64,000 bases of DNA from positions 56,476,347-56,540,346 of the forward strand of contig CM054157.1 of assembly GCA_028751875.1 (NCBI GenBank), written 5' to 3'. The DNA is from Rapana venosa (Eukaryota > Mollusca > Gastropoda > Neogastropoda > Muricidae). The notes under the pieces were generated by a model. That model made no database searches and was not told the origin of the DNA. It saw only the letters and a list, made by a program, of their open reading frames with translations. The number at the start of each line of letters is the position of its first letter. Within the stretch, counting starts at the first letter, position 1. A program made the position numbers and the translations under genes. Shown piece by piece: positions 9,529-20,969 of the stretch.

Positions 9529-10840
9529 TGAAAAACGAACACTAAAAAGTTTTTTGTACTTCGGCCCTTGGGCCCATATACAAAATTTTCGGGCGGGGGG
9601 TAGGAAAGATACAGCGAAAGCATTATATCCTTTTTGGTTCCATTTTCTGAAAGAAAAGAATCAACTCTTAGTTTTCTGGGTCTATATCCCATCATCTTTT
9701 CCCAGCTCTACATCACTTCGCTATCGCTTTTTCTTGTTCTATAAAGATTTCAGCAAGAATTCAGATAACCCATTACTTTCATCATCTATGTCTCACCCAA
9801 AAACTTTTTCCTCGTTATCTACACTATCATTTTTTCTTGGCCTGTATAATTATATCATCACCTCATTTTTTTAGTATCTACTTATTGTCTGATCGTTATT
9901 TTATCACCACCCCCCCGTTTCCCTTTGACTTTTTCGCATTCATCATTCCCCATCTTTTTTAAAATCTGTACAAATCACCATCCCAACACCCAAAAATTTG
10001 CACCATCTCCCCTTTCAATACCCCACTCATTGCCACCATATTCACCATCCACTTCAGCTCTACATAACACGTTTAGCATTTCCATCTCATCGCCACATCT
10101 TTGGGTCTACATCTGTCTAATTCACTGTTTCATTATCAATTCTGTATATCGTCACCCCACCTTGTACATCCCCTATCCTTTCTTTATGGTTCATAACAAA
10201 ATCTCTTGCCTTAATAATTTTAATTCTACTGCCATTGCCTCACCATGACAATATAATACTTCGTCCAATTTTTTTTCACCAACGAAACACCCCATGTCTT
10301 TTTCACATGATAATCCTCATAAATTTAACATCTTTTTCAAATCACATTTCCACCACCATTATTTAAACACCCGTCATACGCACCATCTCTTACGCCCACA
10401 TACTTTCTTCATCGCTTCCCCCCTTATATTTTCTCACTCTTCATTTGAACATCCCTCACCACCCCCATCAATAAACATCTACATCACCACCCCTTTAACT
10501 CAACACCACATCACCGAATCTACCAATAAACATCCCCCACCCCCTTTCATAAAAAACATTAATCCCCCCACCATCATACAACATCCACAGCACGACCATC
10601 ATACTCAATAAAATACATCCCACCCATCATATAAAAAATCTACTCACCACCCATCACTCAATATTACCACCACCTTATCATCCTCAACATCAATGCCCTC
10701 GTCCTCACACCCAAATCACCACTACCAACGCTCTCTCTACATTCCACCCCCATCGTTTCAACACTAATAAGCCCTTCAAACGCAACCCACTACGCCCCCC
10801 ATCAATCAGGTTATCTATCAGAATGACTATTTCGAGTACA
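9529..10840. other. Low-complexity ATC/ACC-rich sequence
   Basis: G is very rare on the plus strand and short words such as CATCACC, CACCACC and CATTTC recur without a fixed period. It reads like a decayed or badly called ATC/CAC microsatellite. Open frames here are compositional. Confidence 0.55.
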
Positions 10841-13800
10841 ACAATTGGTAAAGTTTCATATAAAGCTTGTTTTTTCAATGGGGGGGAAAAAAATTTTCTC
10901 TTATCGTACAGGGTCACAAACTGTAAATGGACAAGGATTATTTGGGCTTGTTCAAACCCAAAATTTTTACTTTTCACATATTCTCTGTAATCTCAATTTT
11001 AAACAATCATTTGTAACTTTCAGCAAGTTTAATCAAAAAACAAGTCAGAAATAATTTCTTTGCTTTGGGTTAAAATGGAAGACATACCGGGAAACACTAT
11101 GCTTTGGGTGGGGGTTTTGTCCTGCAAAAACAGGGAAAGGGATTTTCGTGAATCCCAAAGGGAAACTTAGCTCTGAGATCAAATACATGGGACATCAAAC
11201 AAAAAGTCTTTTCGTTTCATTTATTGACTTAAAAAAGGACGGGTTTTTTTTGAATAGAATAATATATCGATGTATATTTTTTTAAGTCCCATTAAATCAA
11301 AACTTGAGAAATGGCCACCCTGAAAAATAAGTTCAGTACGTGTATTATTTTTTCTTAAAAAATTTTTTGAAGGATCTAAATTTTCATATCTATTCGATTC
11401 TAACTGTAAAGTCCATTTTGAATAAAAAACAAAAAGTCGCTGTTTAATTGACAAAAGAACCTTTGTTTCTCCAACACCTTGTTGCAGCCAAACAAACTGA
11501 AAACCCGTCTCGCACAAAATTTCCCTTTATTTAGATCCCCCAGCATTTTTTCCAATTCTATCTAGTTCAAGAAGCACCCGTGGGGTTTATGGGAAAACTT
11601 TCATTTTCATCTGAAGGAGTCTAACCCCAAGAAAAGCTAAAAACACAAGAATTACATAAAAAGGATCCCTTTCCCGATCACCTTAAACCATTTTTTTTGG
11701 ATTTTGATGGGACACCTAAAAATTTTTTCACGCTAACAAGGGCTTTCTCAAAGATTGCTTATAAACCCCCCAGATTTCAGACGAATACATTAAAACAGTT
11801 TGTTTTTAGCATCAATTTTTTTAAAAATGTGTAAGCATCATTTCTTTTTTTTTTGGAGGCTTATTTAATTGGCATTTCCCTTTTTGCCCTTAATTACCGG
11901 GTTCAGTCCTTTTGTTACCCACTTTAAATTAAAACCCTAAAAAAACAAAAATTATTCACGAATCAGCTTTTTTGCCCCCAAATACCATTCCACGTTCCTA
12001 ATGACCCCCCTTTCTGAAAACCAAAATTTTTTTTTTTTCAACATTTACGTTTAACTTCTGTTTTTCGAAACTCCATGAAAAACATTTAGCTGGTTTTGAA
12101 ATCCAGTACTTTTTTCAAGAGGCCATCACCCAAAAAAAAGCGTACAAATTTTCCATAAACCTGGAAAAAATCGGATGCCATGTTTACCTTCAGCATTAAA
12201 TTGGTAGTAGTGATTTTGAATATAGAAAACAATGGGGTTTAAACGCACCTTTCCCGACCCGATGGGACAGTAAAAAAATTCTGTGAACCGTTCTTTGCAC
12301 CCCCAAATGACAACAGTGAACAATCATTGTTTTTTAAAACATCAAAAATTTTTCCCTTTGTTTTTTCAAAAATTTCAAGTTTTTCATGTCGAACAAACAA
12401 ATGCTTTCCTGAAATCCAAAAGCAACAAAAAGTTTCTTCCCTTCTTTTGGTCATTTTCGAAAACGAAATTAATATCGGGTCGATTGGAAAAAACCTTTAA
12501 AAAAACCCTGCCTGATTTTCAAAATATGTTGTTTTTTTTCCCCCCGTTATAAAATCGTGTTTCAAAATTGTTGTATAGCTTTCGAAATAATTTTAAAATG
12601 ATACACCCCTAAAATTTATCTGTGTTATCACGATTTCCTTTTTATAAATTTGGGGAAAATTATTCCCCTTTTTACCCTCTTTTGGGATACCCCGATGAAA
12701 AAAATAACTTTTAAACATTTAAAAACTAGAAACCTGACACATCTCACTACCCCCTTTTAACATTTCACCTTTGCCATCTATTCCATTTGCTTTTCTTAGT
12801 TTCAGTTTAGTATTGCTTCTGTACTTCTGTTTCGGATAGTCCCCCATTTAAATATGTTCAGTGTCTTCCAATAGATCTGCTGTAATTACTAATAATTATT
12901 TCCCTTTGGACTTGGGGAAAAATCTCTAAAATGGTAAACCATTCTCGTACTAAAGTTATTTAATACTCTCTCAAAAGGGGCCCTCTATGTTTCTAACTTC
13001 ACGCCAAAACTGTGAAGAATTAGTTAATTTTTTGCTAAGGGTTTAGCTTTTTTTTTTCTGTAGTCTGTTCTTGATTTTAGTAATTTTTTGTATGTTTCCT
13101 TTCCCCCAACATCAAATTCTATCTTTTCTTTTTTTAGTTGCTTGAAATGATTAAGTTTTGTTGGGTTTTTTTTTTTAACCTTGACATTTTTGTCAAACCC
13201 CGGAGTTTTGGGTTTTTTGCATGAAAACCTTTTTTCATACAAGATGGCTCTTTCAAACTTTAACCCAAAAAAATGTCTAAGGCAGTTTTTTCATTAATTT
13301 AGATTGTGGCAACAAAAGTTACTTGAATCTCTTTACTCTTAAACTTCAAGAAATTTGTCTTCTTTATCTTTGTTCCAACAAGTTTGTCAAAAGGCCCCTT
13401 TTCTCTTTCCAGTCTGTATTTCAAAAAATTCTTGCAATTCTACTTCCATACTAACTGGGAAATGTCAACTCGTCAAATTTTTTACATTTAAAGGAGACCT
13501 TAATTTTTGGGGTTAAAAGCCCAAGGGGAATGAAATATTAATGTCTTGAACCCGACGGGGTTTAAAGTCAGCTATTATCAAAGCATTTCCCAAAACCATT
13601 TAAAATAACACAGTCAAAGAATTGCACAATTAAGAAAATTGGTTCCCCAAATTTTTTTGTATGCCATCTGTGATTTTTTTGGAATTTTTTGATCAACAAA
13701 CCCCGAAAATTTCGAAACATTGTTATCATTCAAAATATTATAGTTGTAATTTTGGGTTCGTGCTTGAAAACTCCCCCCTTTAGAAAATAGAAATCATCCC

Positions 13801-14150
13801 CCCTGGGGTCAGTTCATGTTCCAAAATTTTCCCTGCCCAAAAATGCCCGTTTGTTTCCAAAAAGGTGAATCATAGGGGGAAAATATGAGCAACAAAAAAA
13901 ATTTCTTCTTGTATTTAACAAAACTTTGTAATCTTTTAACAAAAGTATTTTATATTCAAAATCAACTTTTTTAATAAAAGATGACAATATTTCTTGTCAT
14001 GCCTTACTCCTCCCGAATACCCTTCCCGCGGAAAACTTTCTGCTTTGGAAGTAAACACAATATATGAAAAGCGGAAAAACAAAAAAGATTCCCAAAAAAG
14101 TTTCTGTTAAAAATAACACATATTTCAAAAAGGGAAAATAAAAAAGTGTG
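10841..14150. other. AT-rich sequence of doubtful base quality
   Basis: About 3.3 kb of AT-rich DNA dominated by short homopolymer runs. Some minus-strand pieces look protein-like: near 11.22-11.52 kb (with QLESNRYENLDPSKNFL) and 12.13-12.45 kb (with NPIVFYIQNHYYQFNAEG, one frameshift upstream). They cannot be joined into a recognisable protein, and no family is assigned. Confidence 0.45.
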
Positions 14151-16160
14151 TTATCTAATTTTTGGTAAAAACCATGCAATTGTAAAACAGAAATTTAAAA
14201 GCTTGTATTTTTATTTGGGGCGAAGGGCCAGTCTTTAGGCTCTTTAGATTTGCTCTTTGTTGCTTTTTTTTGATCTTCTTACCCTTTTCCTTTTCTAATT
14301 TTGGCCGGGCCCATTCCATTTTCTCACGCACACCTGATTTCCCCTTAGCTTTTTCCTTTTTAAAAAAGTGGTCCAGCCCCCCGTCCATGACTCCCTCTTC
14401 TTGTCCTTCTTAAAAGGGAAACATAAGCTGCTTGGCTATTTAAACCGAGCGAAAAATTTTCTTGCCTTGCCTGGACCCTTTTTGCCCCTTTGGGGAGGCA
14501 GCAGTCTGGGGCTTAAGTTGTGCTGTGGGCAAAAACTGATGTTTTGACTACGCTTGTTGTTTTGTGTGTTGGGAAAATTTTGCGACCAGGTTCCAGTGCT
14601 TTTGTCATGTGCTGTTGAAATTTTGGGCCCGTATTGAAAACCCTTCTTTCTTTTTAGTCACACCGTTTTTTTTCCATGTTTCATCTATGTCTCGTCATTG
14701 CTTTTTACGTCCAGTACCTTCTGTCAGCATGCAGTTTAAAATCTGTCAACCTTTGTCGTCATCGTCCTCTGTCTGTATGTCATTGGGGGGCCCTGTCCCA
14801 ATCATCGCCCCTTTTTTTGTCGACCCGTAAAGTTGTATTTTTAAACTGCATCACTTACAGTCTTCATGTTTTTAGGTCTGTTGTCAGTGGTCTTCTGCTT
14901 TGGGGTTTCTCCTAGATCAGTATCAGTCTACTCCACCACATACCCTTCTCCTTTTCTAGGGTTGGGGGCACCTTTTGCAGGGGTCAGGGTCTATTATGTC
15001 CAATTTGTGTACTCTGTTTTTCTTATGCCTCCCGAAATCACATTGGTTTGGGGCCACCCTGTCTTGAATAATTTTGGGGGTTCTGTTTAAATTATGACTC
15101 TTGAATGGAACCCTCTCGGCTTCCCGGGGTTCTTTCATGTTTCCCCCACTTCCTGAAGAATGGGGCCCCGGACAACTGGTGTACCCCGTCCACCCGCTTT
15201 TGCTAAAATTCTTTCCACAAATTTTGTCTGTCTTGCCCTTTAATATGTAAGCAGTTCTCCCTGGTTCATCTTGTCCCCCTCCCTTGAATTTTGCTGCGAA
15301 ACTTGTATGTGGTCCCAGCATTTTCTGGGAGGGTTTCTGTAGCCTGGACGGGCGCCCCCACGTCCCTGGTTTTTGCCTAATGTGGAAATGGTTTTTTTGG
15401 GGGTTCTTTTCCCTTTTCCACTGTCTCCTTTTCAAGGGTTCACCGCATCTCTCTCCCTCGCCCCGATTTTTGTCCAATCAGAAAGGGCCCTTCCTTTCTA
15501 CAACTTGCGATGGAATTGTTGTTGTGGTATAAAACTGGGATAAGGTTGTTTTTCTTGCATTGCAGTTTGCCTCGATGGGGTAGGGGAATTTACCTTCCCC
15601 CGTGAAAACACCCCCCCCCCTGGGGGTTTAGTCAAAAGCCACCTTTTATTCCACTTTTCACGAAGATTGTCCCCCAAAGTTCTGCACCCATCCGCCATTT
15701 TGTCTGCCAGCGGCAGAAAGGAACTTGTAGGGCGTGGTTCGTTCCCACGGCTGGGGGCCCGCCAAAACCATTTTCCTCGGAAAGTCTTCCCTCCGCCGTG
15801 GGGTGGGTCCATGTTCATTCAGGATATCAATAATTTGGTAGTTGCCCAGGGCATCCTCCCCGCCATTCACAACATTAGGTTTTTTATTGCATTCTTCTGC
15901 TTTGCTCAGTAGATTCAAGTTTTTTCTCCACTATTCCGCGGTCAAGAACTATTGTTGTCTTTTTGCTTCCTTAGGGGTTCTTTTTTGTGTATCCACATTT
16001 TTTCGGTGTGATCTCTTCAAGGAAGGGGGGGCCCGACATCTAGAGTCTGAACTTTTCTCTATACTGTTTTTTATACTGTTTGTATGAAGGGGAAACCTTG
16101 TTGAATTTCGTAAAGCGCCCCTCAATCATTTTAAAAGACATTTTCAACAGGTGGCAAAAG
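14151..16160 (-). other. Possible broken coding region, unrecognised
   Basis: Consecutive minus-strand open segments with lysine-, glycine- and proline-rich composition read 16160 to 14155 with frequent frame changes. They include KMIEGRFTKFNKVSPSYKQY (near 16.1 kb), NGGEDALGNYQIIDILNEHG (near 15.84 kb) and SKAEECNKKPN. GC content rises here relative to the flanks. This could be a decayed gene or mobile-element open frame whose frameshifts come partly from consensus error. No domain is recognised and chance cannot be excluded. Confidence 0.25.
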
Positions 16161-16204
16161 TTCTTGGCGAGCATTCTTTCCCCTTTAACTTTTCCCTTTT
16201 TCCG

Positions 16205-16420
16205 TGGAGAGAGAGAGAGAGAGGAGGAGAGAGAGAGAGAAAAGAGAGAGAGGAGAGAGAGGGAAGAGAGAGAGACAGACAGAAGACAGGAGGCAGGCAG
16301 GGAGGCGAGGAAGACAGATAGATAATAAACAACAGAAGTAAAACTACATAGATTGATAGACAAAAAAAAACCCTCGAAACAGACAACAGATAGATAAAAT
16401 AGACAGACAATAATGATAGA
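16205..16420. repeat. GA/GACA array with A-rich flank
   Basis: GAGA-rich sequence (16207-16280) passes into GACAGA/AGATA-type repeats to about 16415. Confidence 0.85.
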
Positions 16421-16499
16421 AAACCCTGATTTTCTTCTCTGGGTTTATGTGTTGTTGTTGTTTTATTTTTTTGGGTTTTTTTAAAGAGATTTGTCTACA

Positions 16500-16660
16500 C
16501 CCCCCCAACCCCCCTTACTATATAATATATACATAAATCTAACTATATCTATATCAAAATATCTAATATATATTTATATATAAATATATTAATTATATAT
16601 ATTATATATTTTATATATTTTTATATATATGTATCGTTCCCTTCATTATTTAAAACACAC
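16500..16660. repeat. AT-rich simple repeat
   Basis: A poly-C patch is followed by TATATA-type sequence from about 16518 to 16632. Confidence 0.8.
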
Positions 16661-16793
16661 ACATAATACAAACACAGATACTAGTAAATAACTCAAGATT
16701 GGAAAAAAAGAGCTCCCTATACACACGTTTTTTTATCTACTATTTTTTTCTTTTAAGGGAAAGGAATACACCCCAATTCTTATTTAATATGTT

Positions 16794-17078
16794 TTGACCC
16801 CCAGACCTGTGAGCATGCACTTTGCAATTTTCCCATTCCAGGGGGCACAAATGCCATCTTCCGGAAGCGGAACAGTTTTTAAAAGTGTGCGCAAGATTTC
16901 TGCGGGCGTTCATACGCGGGACCTCGGTTTATACTTACCTAAAGGGCTTTGGGGGAGAGTGGATCTAAAGATGTTAACTCCAAAGGGGGGAAAATACCCC
17001 CTTAAAGGGGAACAAACCCCGGGTCAGCAGATCATAAAGCGCAGTGGCAATGCTCTAAAAACCAAGCTGTGCCCCATT
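16794..17078 (-). mobile_element. SINE-A, diverged
   Basis: Read on the minus strand it contains GGGGTTTGTTCC (B-box region), GGAGTTAACATC, CGAGGTCCCGCGTATG, CGCAGAAATCTTGCGCAC and a CCGCTTCCGGAAG segment. Many positions have changed into runs of identical bases, as in the surrounding 11-17 kb sequence. The terminal tail is replaced by unrelated sequence. Confidence 0.7.
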
Positions 17079-17460
17079 TTTTATTTATTTTTTATTTTTT
17101 AAAAATCTGAATTTAAAAAGTACCTTTATTTAGGGGCTTAAACAAGATAATTGTATCGTCTCAAAAACCTTTATTCAAAACAATGCTTACAATACATAAT
17201 GTGGACATGTCCTTTTTCCTTCCTTCCCTTTTCCTTCCCTTTTTTCCCCTTCCCTTTCCCTTTCCTCTTCCTTTTTCCTGCTTCCTTCTTGTTTTAACCG
17301 CGAAGTTTGTCAGGGCATGACTGCACTGAAGTTTTCAGGCCCTGCCCTTGCCAATTTTTAAACCCGCGGAGCCATTCCCCCCCAGGTAAAGGATGATCTG
17401 GGTATGGTTTATTTTGTAAAGCACCCCTCGTGACAAGAAAAAAACGTCTTCAAGTTTAGA
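17079..17460. other. Unassigned AT- and T/C-rich sequence
   Basis: Includes a CCTTCC-rich stretch (17210-17290). No coding similarity is recognised. Confidence 0.5.
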
Positions 17461-17765
17461 GTTCAAACTCTCTTCTCTCCTCTCTCTCTCCTCTCTCTCT
17501 TTTTCCTCTCTCTTCTCTCTCTTCTTCTTCTGTCTGTCTGCTGTCTGCCCCTTCTCCTTCTCTTTTTCTCTCCTCTCTCTTTTTCTCTGCCCGTCTCTTC
17601 TCTCTTCTCCTTTTTTTCTGCGTTCTTGCTCTTTTTCTCTCTTATCTCTTCCACTCTCTACCCCTCTCTTTTTCTTCCCTCTTTTTCAAAAAAAAAAAAA
17701 AAAAGTTGAATAACTATCACAAATGATTTTTTTTTTTTTGAACAATTGATTTTTTTTTTCCCTTT
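17461..17765. repeat. TC array and homopolymers
   Basis: CTCT/TTCT pyrimidine array to about 17690, then poly-A and poly-T runs. Confidence 0.85.
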
Positions 17766-17839
17766 CCTTAAAATTTAATATTCCCAGACATTTCCCCAAT
17801 TTGTGTCAGAGGGCGGACTTTTACAAAAAGAGTTGCTGT

Positions 17840-18131
17840 TCTTCGGCCTGTACCTCTGTCTCATCATGAACCATTAAACCCAGCGGTGTGTAGGGCAGCA
17901 ACAAAGCGATACCTCTCCTGCCTATCCTGAGCCAACATAGTCACTGATCCCAAGAGTAGCTGCTGCATGGCTTATTCACTTTCTACAGTCCTCTCACGTA
18001 GTTTTGGTCTTCCTTTCTTCTCCTTCCTTCTGGGGTACAGTGCATGTGTTCTGGTGATTGACTGTGGGTCTCTTCGGGAGGATGTGCCCCATCCACTTCC
18101 ACCATAGTTGGTGATGATCCTTTACCCTCTG
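17840..18131 (-). mobile_element. LINE open reading frame 2, C-terminal fragment
   Basis: Minus-strand translation from 18131 gives QLWWKWMGHILPKR, then in another frame KEKKGRPKLRERTVESE, and after a stop LAQDRQERYRFVAALHTAGF, ending at TGATGA near 17864. The order W-x-GH-[IV]-L, then K-x-GRPK, then W/ERTVE, then DR-x-RW/YR-F-VAAL is the familiar C-terminus of one group of endonuclease-encoding non-LTR elements. It differs in detail from the element at 24.8 kb, so it is a separate LINE. One frameshift and one in-frame stop show it is dead. Confidence 0.8.
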
Positions 18132-18139
18132 TAGAGAAA

Positions 18140-19008
18140 AGTATTCATGCATTTTCAAGAGAGAGAGAGAAGAGAAGGGGGGGGGGAGGGTTCATGAATG
18201 GGCTGTCAGCAAAGGGCTTGGGGTGTGTGTGCGCAACACACATAACATCCACACACACACCAGGCACGCGAGAGCCACTCTCCCACACCACACCAATGAA
18301 TGACCAGGTGGTGTAATTCACCAATGACATGTTCATGGTGTAATCATTTCTTCCCTCCCTCCTCCTCTCCCACCCCCTCTCTATCAACAAGCGAAAACAC
18401 ACAACAACACGCAACTCAAACGCTCACACACACAGCACGCAAACCCAACCCAACACCAATGAATGACCAGTTGGTAATTCACAATGACATGTTCATAGGT
18501 GGATCATTTCTCCTCCCTCCTCTCCTCTTTCCCATCCTCTCTCCCACACTGATCACAAACACACACACACAACACCACACACACAACACACACACACACA
18601 CACACCTCTCCACAACACACACTGTGCGCGCGCTCACACACCAATGCATGATAGTCGCTAATACAGTGACAATGTCATAAGTATCGTTCCATTTCTCCCC
18701 CCCCCCCTGCCTTCTCTCTCCATCCTTTCTCTCTCTCCCTCCTCACACCCTCGTCCCACCACCCCTCCACCTTTCCCCCAACCAATGATCGACTAGTTGC
18801 TGCTAATACTATGACAAGGTTCATAGTCTCATATCCCATTTCCTCTCCCTCCTCCTATTCCATCTTCTCACACACACACACGCACACACACAAACGCATT
18901 GGGCAACGCTTCTCCACCAATGAATGACAGGCCCTTATTTATAATGACAATGTCCATTTGGTATCACTCTTTCTCTCTCTCTCTCTCCTCTCACTCTCTA
19001 TCTCTCTC

Positions 19009-19047
<39 letters not shown>

Positions 19048-19165
19048 CACACACACCCCTTTCTCACACACACACACACACACCACACCACCCTTACACA
19101 CCTGTGTGCAACCACTTCTCATCCAATGTGACATTATTAGCGACAGGTGTTCCTTTATTATCTTT
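18140..19165. repeat. Composite tandem repeat: unique core plus TC and CA runs
   Basis: A core of about 60 bases recurs near 18291, 18458, 18640, 18783, 18915 and, more weakly, 19118. It typically holds CACCAATGAATGACCAG and then CAATGACATGTTCATAG. Each core is followed by TTTCTCC-rich pyrimidine sequence and a CA-rich run of varying length. Spacing is roughly 130-200 bases. The cores diverge gradually while the order of parts is kept. Confidence 0.8.
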
Positions 19166-19277
19166 GTCTCTGTTACAAAGACAGGGGTGGGAGGAGGGGA
19201 GGGGGGAGCTGTTTGTGCATTCATTCATTCAAAGGGTATTTACCCAGCTGGAGTTATAGCTGGCTACCCCAGCAGAC
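19166..19277. other. Short unassigned spacer
   Basis: Contains a GGGAGG-rich patch near 19188-19210. Nothing is recognised. Confidence 0.4.
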
Positions 19278-19450
19278 CTCCAGCCGAGTGGTTAAGACTG
19301 ATGCACTGCAATCCCCTGCCTCCAGGTTGTCCTCCGTTCGAATCTCGTCTGGTGAATTAAAGCTGTGAGTATTTTTACGATCTCCTATGTCAACCCCAAG
19401 TGCAGACGTGCCAGTGCTTTGATTCCCTGCGTATGTATAATAATAATAAT

Positions 19451-19487
<37 letters not shown>

Positions 19488-19742
19488 TATGGAATTTATA
19501 TAGCGCTGAATCTTGTAAAGAACAAAATCAAAGCGTCATGTATAACATGAAGGAAGATCAAATATGCACGTTAGGTTAAAGATCCATATTCATGTCAGCG
19601 TTCAGTCGAGTTACGGAAACAGGGAACATCCGCATGACATCCCGAAGTCGTAATGCGGCTACCTCCATGTGGGCATATACGGTCGCATACGCAAAATATC
19701 AGCATTGGTGAACCTCGGAGCTCTAGCCGAGGAACGAAAAAA
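19278..19742 (+). mobile_element. SINE-B, near full length with nested insertion
   Basis: The tRNA-like head has CCAGCCGAGTGGTTAAGAC (A box) and CGTTCGAATCTCGTCTGG (B box). The body follows with GATCTCCTATGTCAACC and GTGCAGACGTGCCAGTG. After an insertion it continues with AGATCAAATATGCACGTTAG, CATGTCAGCGTTCAGTCG and the tail ATGCGGCTACCTCCATG ... GGAGCTCTAGCCGAGG, ending in an A-run. The family matches my recollection of a very common gastropod SINE. It abuts a SINE-A copy directly downstream. Confidence 0.85.
19433..19545 (-). mobile_element. Short ATT-tailed element inserted in SINE-B
   Basis: On the minus strand it runs from TTTGATTTTGTTCTTTAC through AGCGCTATATAAATTCC to an (ATT)n tail. 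The eight bases ATGTATAA occur on both sides (19433-19440 and 19538-19545) and look like a target-site duplication, although the (TAA)n tail partly overlaps the first copy. The class is not determined; similar GCGCTATATAAAT ... ATT-tailed repeats are common in molluscs. Confidence 0.65.
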
Positions 19743-19744
19743 AA

Positions 19745-20008
19745 CACCATCAGTGGCGACTCCAATCCCTCAGAAGTCCTTCAGATGAGACTGTCAACCA
19801 AAGTCCTGTGTGCGAACGCACGCAGAACATCTTGCGCACACGTTAAAACCCCTTCCTCCTTTCAGAAGAGTAGGTCATATTGGGCCTGTGGGAAGGGATG
19901 ACAAAATTGACAAAACGGCATGCACATGGGGACTGGATGTAAAAAGAAAAGCACAGGAGTGCTTATTCCATTATTCTCAAAATGAAAGAATGAAGTCACC
20001 CGCAAAGG
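19745..20008 (+). mobile_element. SINE-A, head missing
   Basis: It starts at ATCAGTGGCGACTCCAATCC and continues with CCTTCAGATGAGACTGTC, CGCAGAACATCTTGCGCAC, a CCTTTCAGAAGAG segment and the tail GGGGACTGGATGTAAAAAG ... GAGTGCTTATTCCATTATTC. The tRNA-like head is absent; the copy begins right after the SINE-B A-run. Confidence 0.85.
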
Positions 20009-20534
20009 TCTAAGGTACAACAGCACCACAGAACTATGGACCTGATAACATAATGATAGTACGTCATGAAAAACTATGACAACCAATTGGCTTTATCACA
20101 ATTCTTGATTAAACCATTGACGCTGGGGGCAACAGCAAAGTGAGAGGCTGTATGACCAGTGGCTTTACCATCATGGAATTCACTTTTATGCTTTAGGTCT
20201 TTAGTGATTCGACTATGACCTCTTGACAGGAGGTTGGACTTAGCACAGTCTTATGTGCTGCCATCCCTGAGGGCTAGTTGGCTTTGGAGTATCTCCAACG
20301 CGGACTGTCTTATGCCCACTGGCGAGAGAGCCGAGAGAGTGGGGATGTGCTGTGGGCATAGGCATCTCCACATAATCAAATTTGCCAATGTCCGAAACAG
20401 CAGCTGCTATCTCTGCTGTTTGGAGGGAATCGTCGGGACACGGACAAAGATACATGAAAATACGAATCACAATGCAGGCAGGTCAAGCATTCAACTGATG
20501 TTTAGATTTAGATACACCAGCAATACATTGTGAA
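20009..20534. other. Unassigned sequence, moderately complex
   Basis: About 500 bases without simple repeats. The minus strand is open from 20470 to 20240 (with CPCPDDSLQTAEIAAAVSDI and PTAHPHSLGSLASG), followed by a stop. No family is recognised. It may be an old mobile-element fragment or chance. Confidence 0.35.
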
Positions 20535-20700
20535 TACTCTCTCTCTCTCTCCCCCCCTCTCTCTTTGTCTCTCTCTTTGTCTCTGACCTCTGTCTCTCTC
20601 ACACACTTGTCTGTCTCTCTCTCTCACCACACACACTCTCTGTCTCTGCCTCTTTTGTCTCTGTTTTTGTCATCTCTCTCTCAAAAATGAAAACAAAACA
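20535..20700. repeat. TC array
   Basis: CTCTGTCTCT-type pyrimidine array with short CACACA interruptions. Confidence 0.9.
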
Positions 20701-20734
20701 ATCCCCCCCACAAAAAGTTGGTTATTTCCCTTTG

Positions 20735-20892
20735 TTTCTATCTGTGTGAGAGTATGAGTATTGGGTGATTTTTAAGTGTATCCTACGGGCGCGGGACTGG
20801 AGTAGTGTAAAAAGCACATGCGTGTTATTCATTATCCTCAAAATAAAGAATTTGTCATGTCATTTGTCATTGTCATGGGCATTGTCATTCTC
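20735..20892 (+). mobile_element. LINE 3' terminus, first of two tandem copies
   Basis: GAGTATTGGGTGATTTTTAAG and CGGGCGCGGGACTGGAG are followed by GTAAAAAGCACATGCGTG, TTCATTATCCTCAAAATAAAG and a (TTGTCA)n-like tail (20857-20890). It lacks a V-like core, so it is better read as a LINE 3' end than a SINE-A. A TC array follows. Confidence 0.65.
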
Positions 20893-20969
20893 TCTCTCTC
20901 TCTTTCTCTCTCTTCTCTCTCTCCTCTCTCTCTCCTCTCTGTCTATCTCTCTCTCTCTCTCTCTCTCTT
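20893..20969. repeat. TC array
   Basis: CTCTCTCTC run with minor variants, lying between two LINE 3' ends. Confidence 0.95.
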
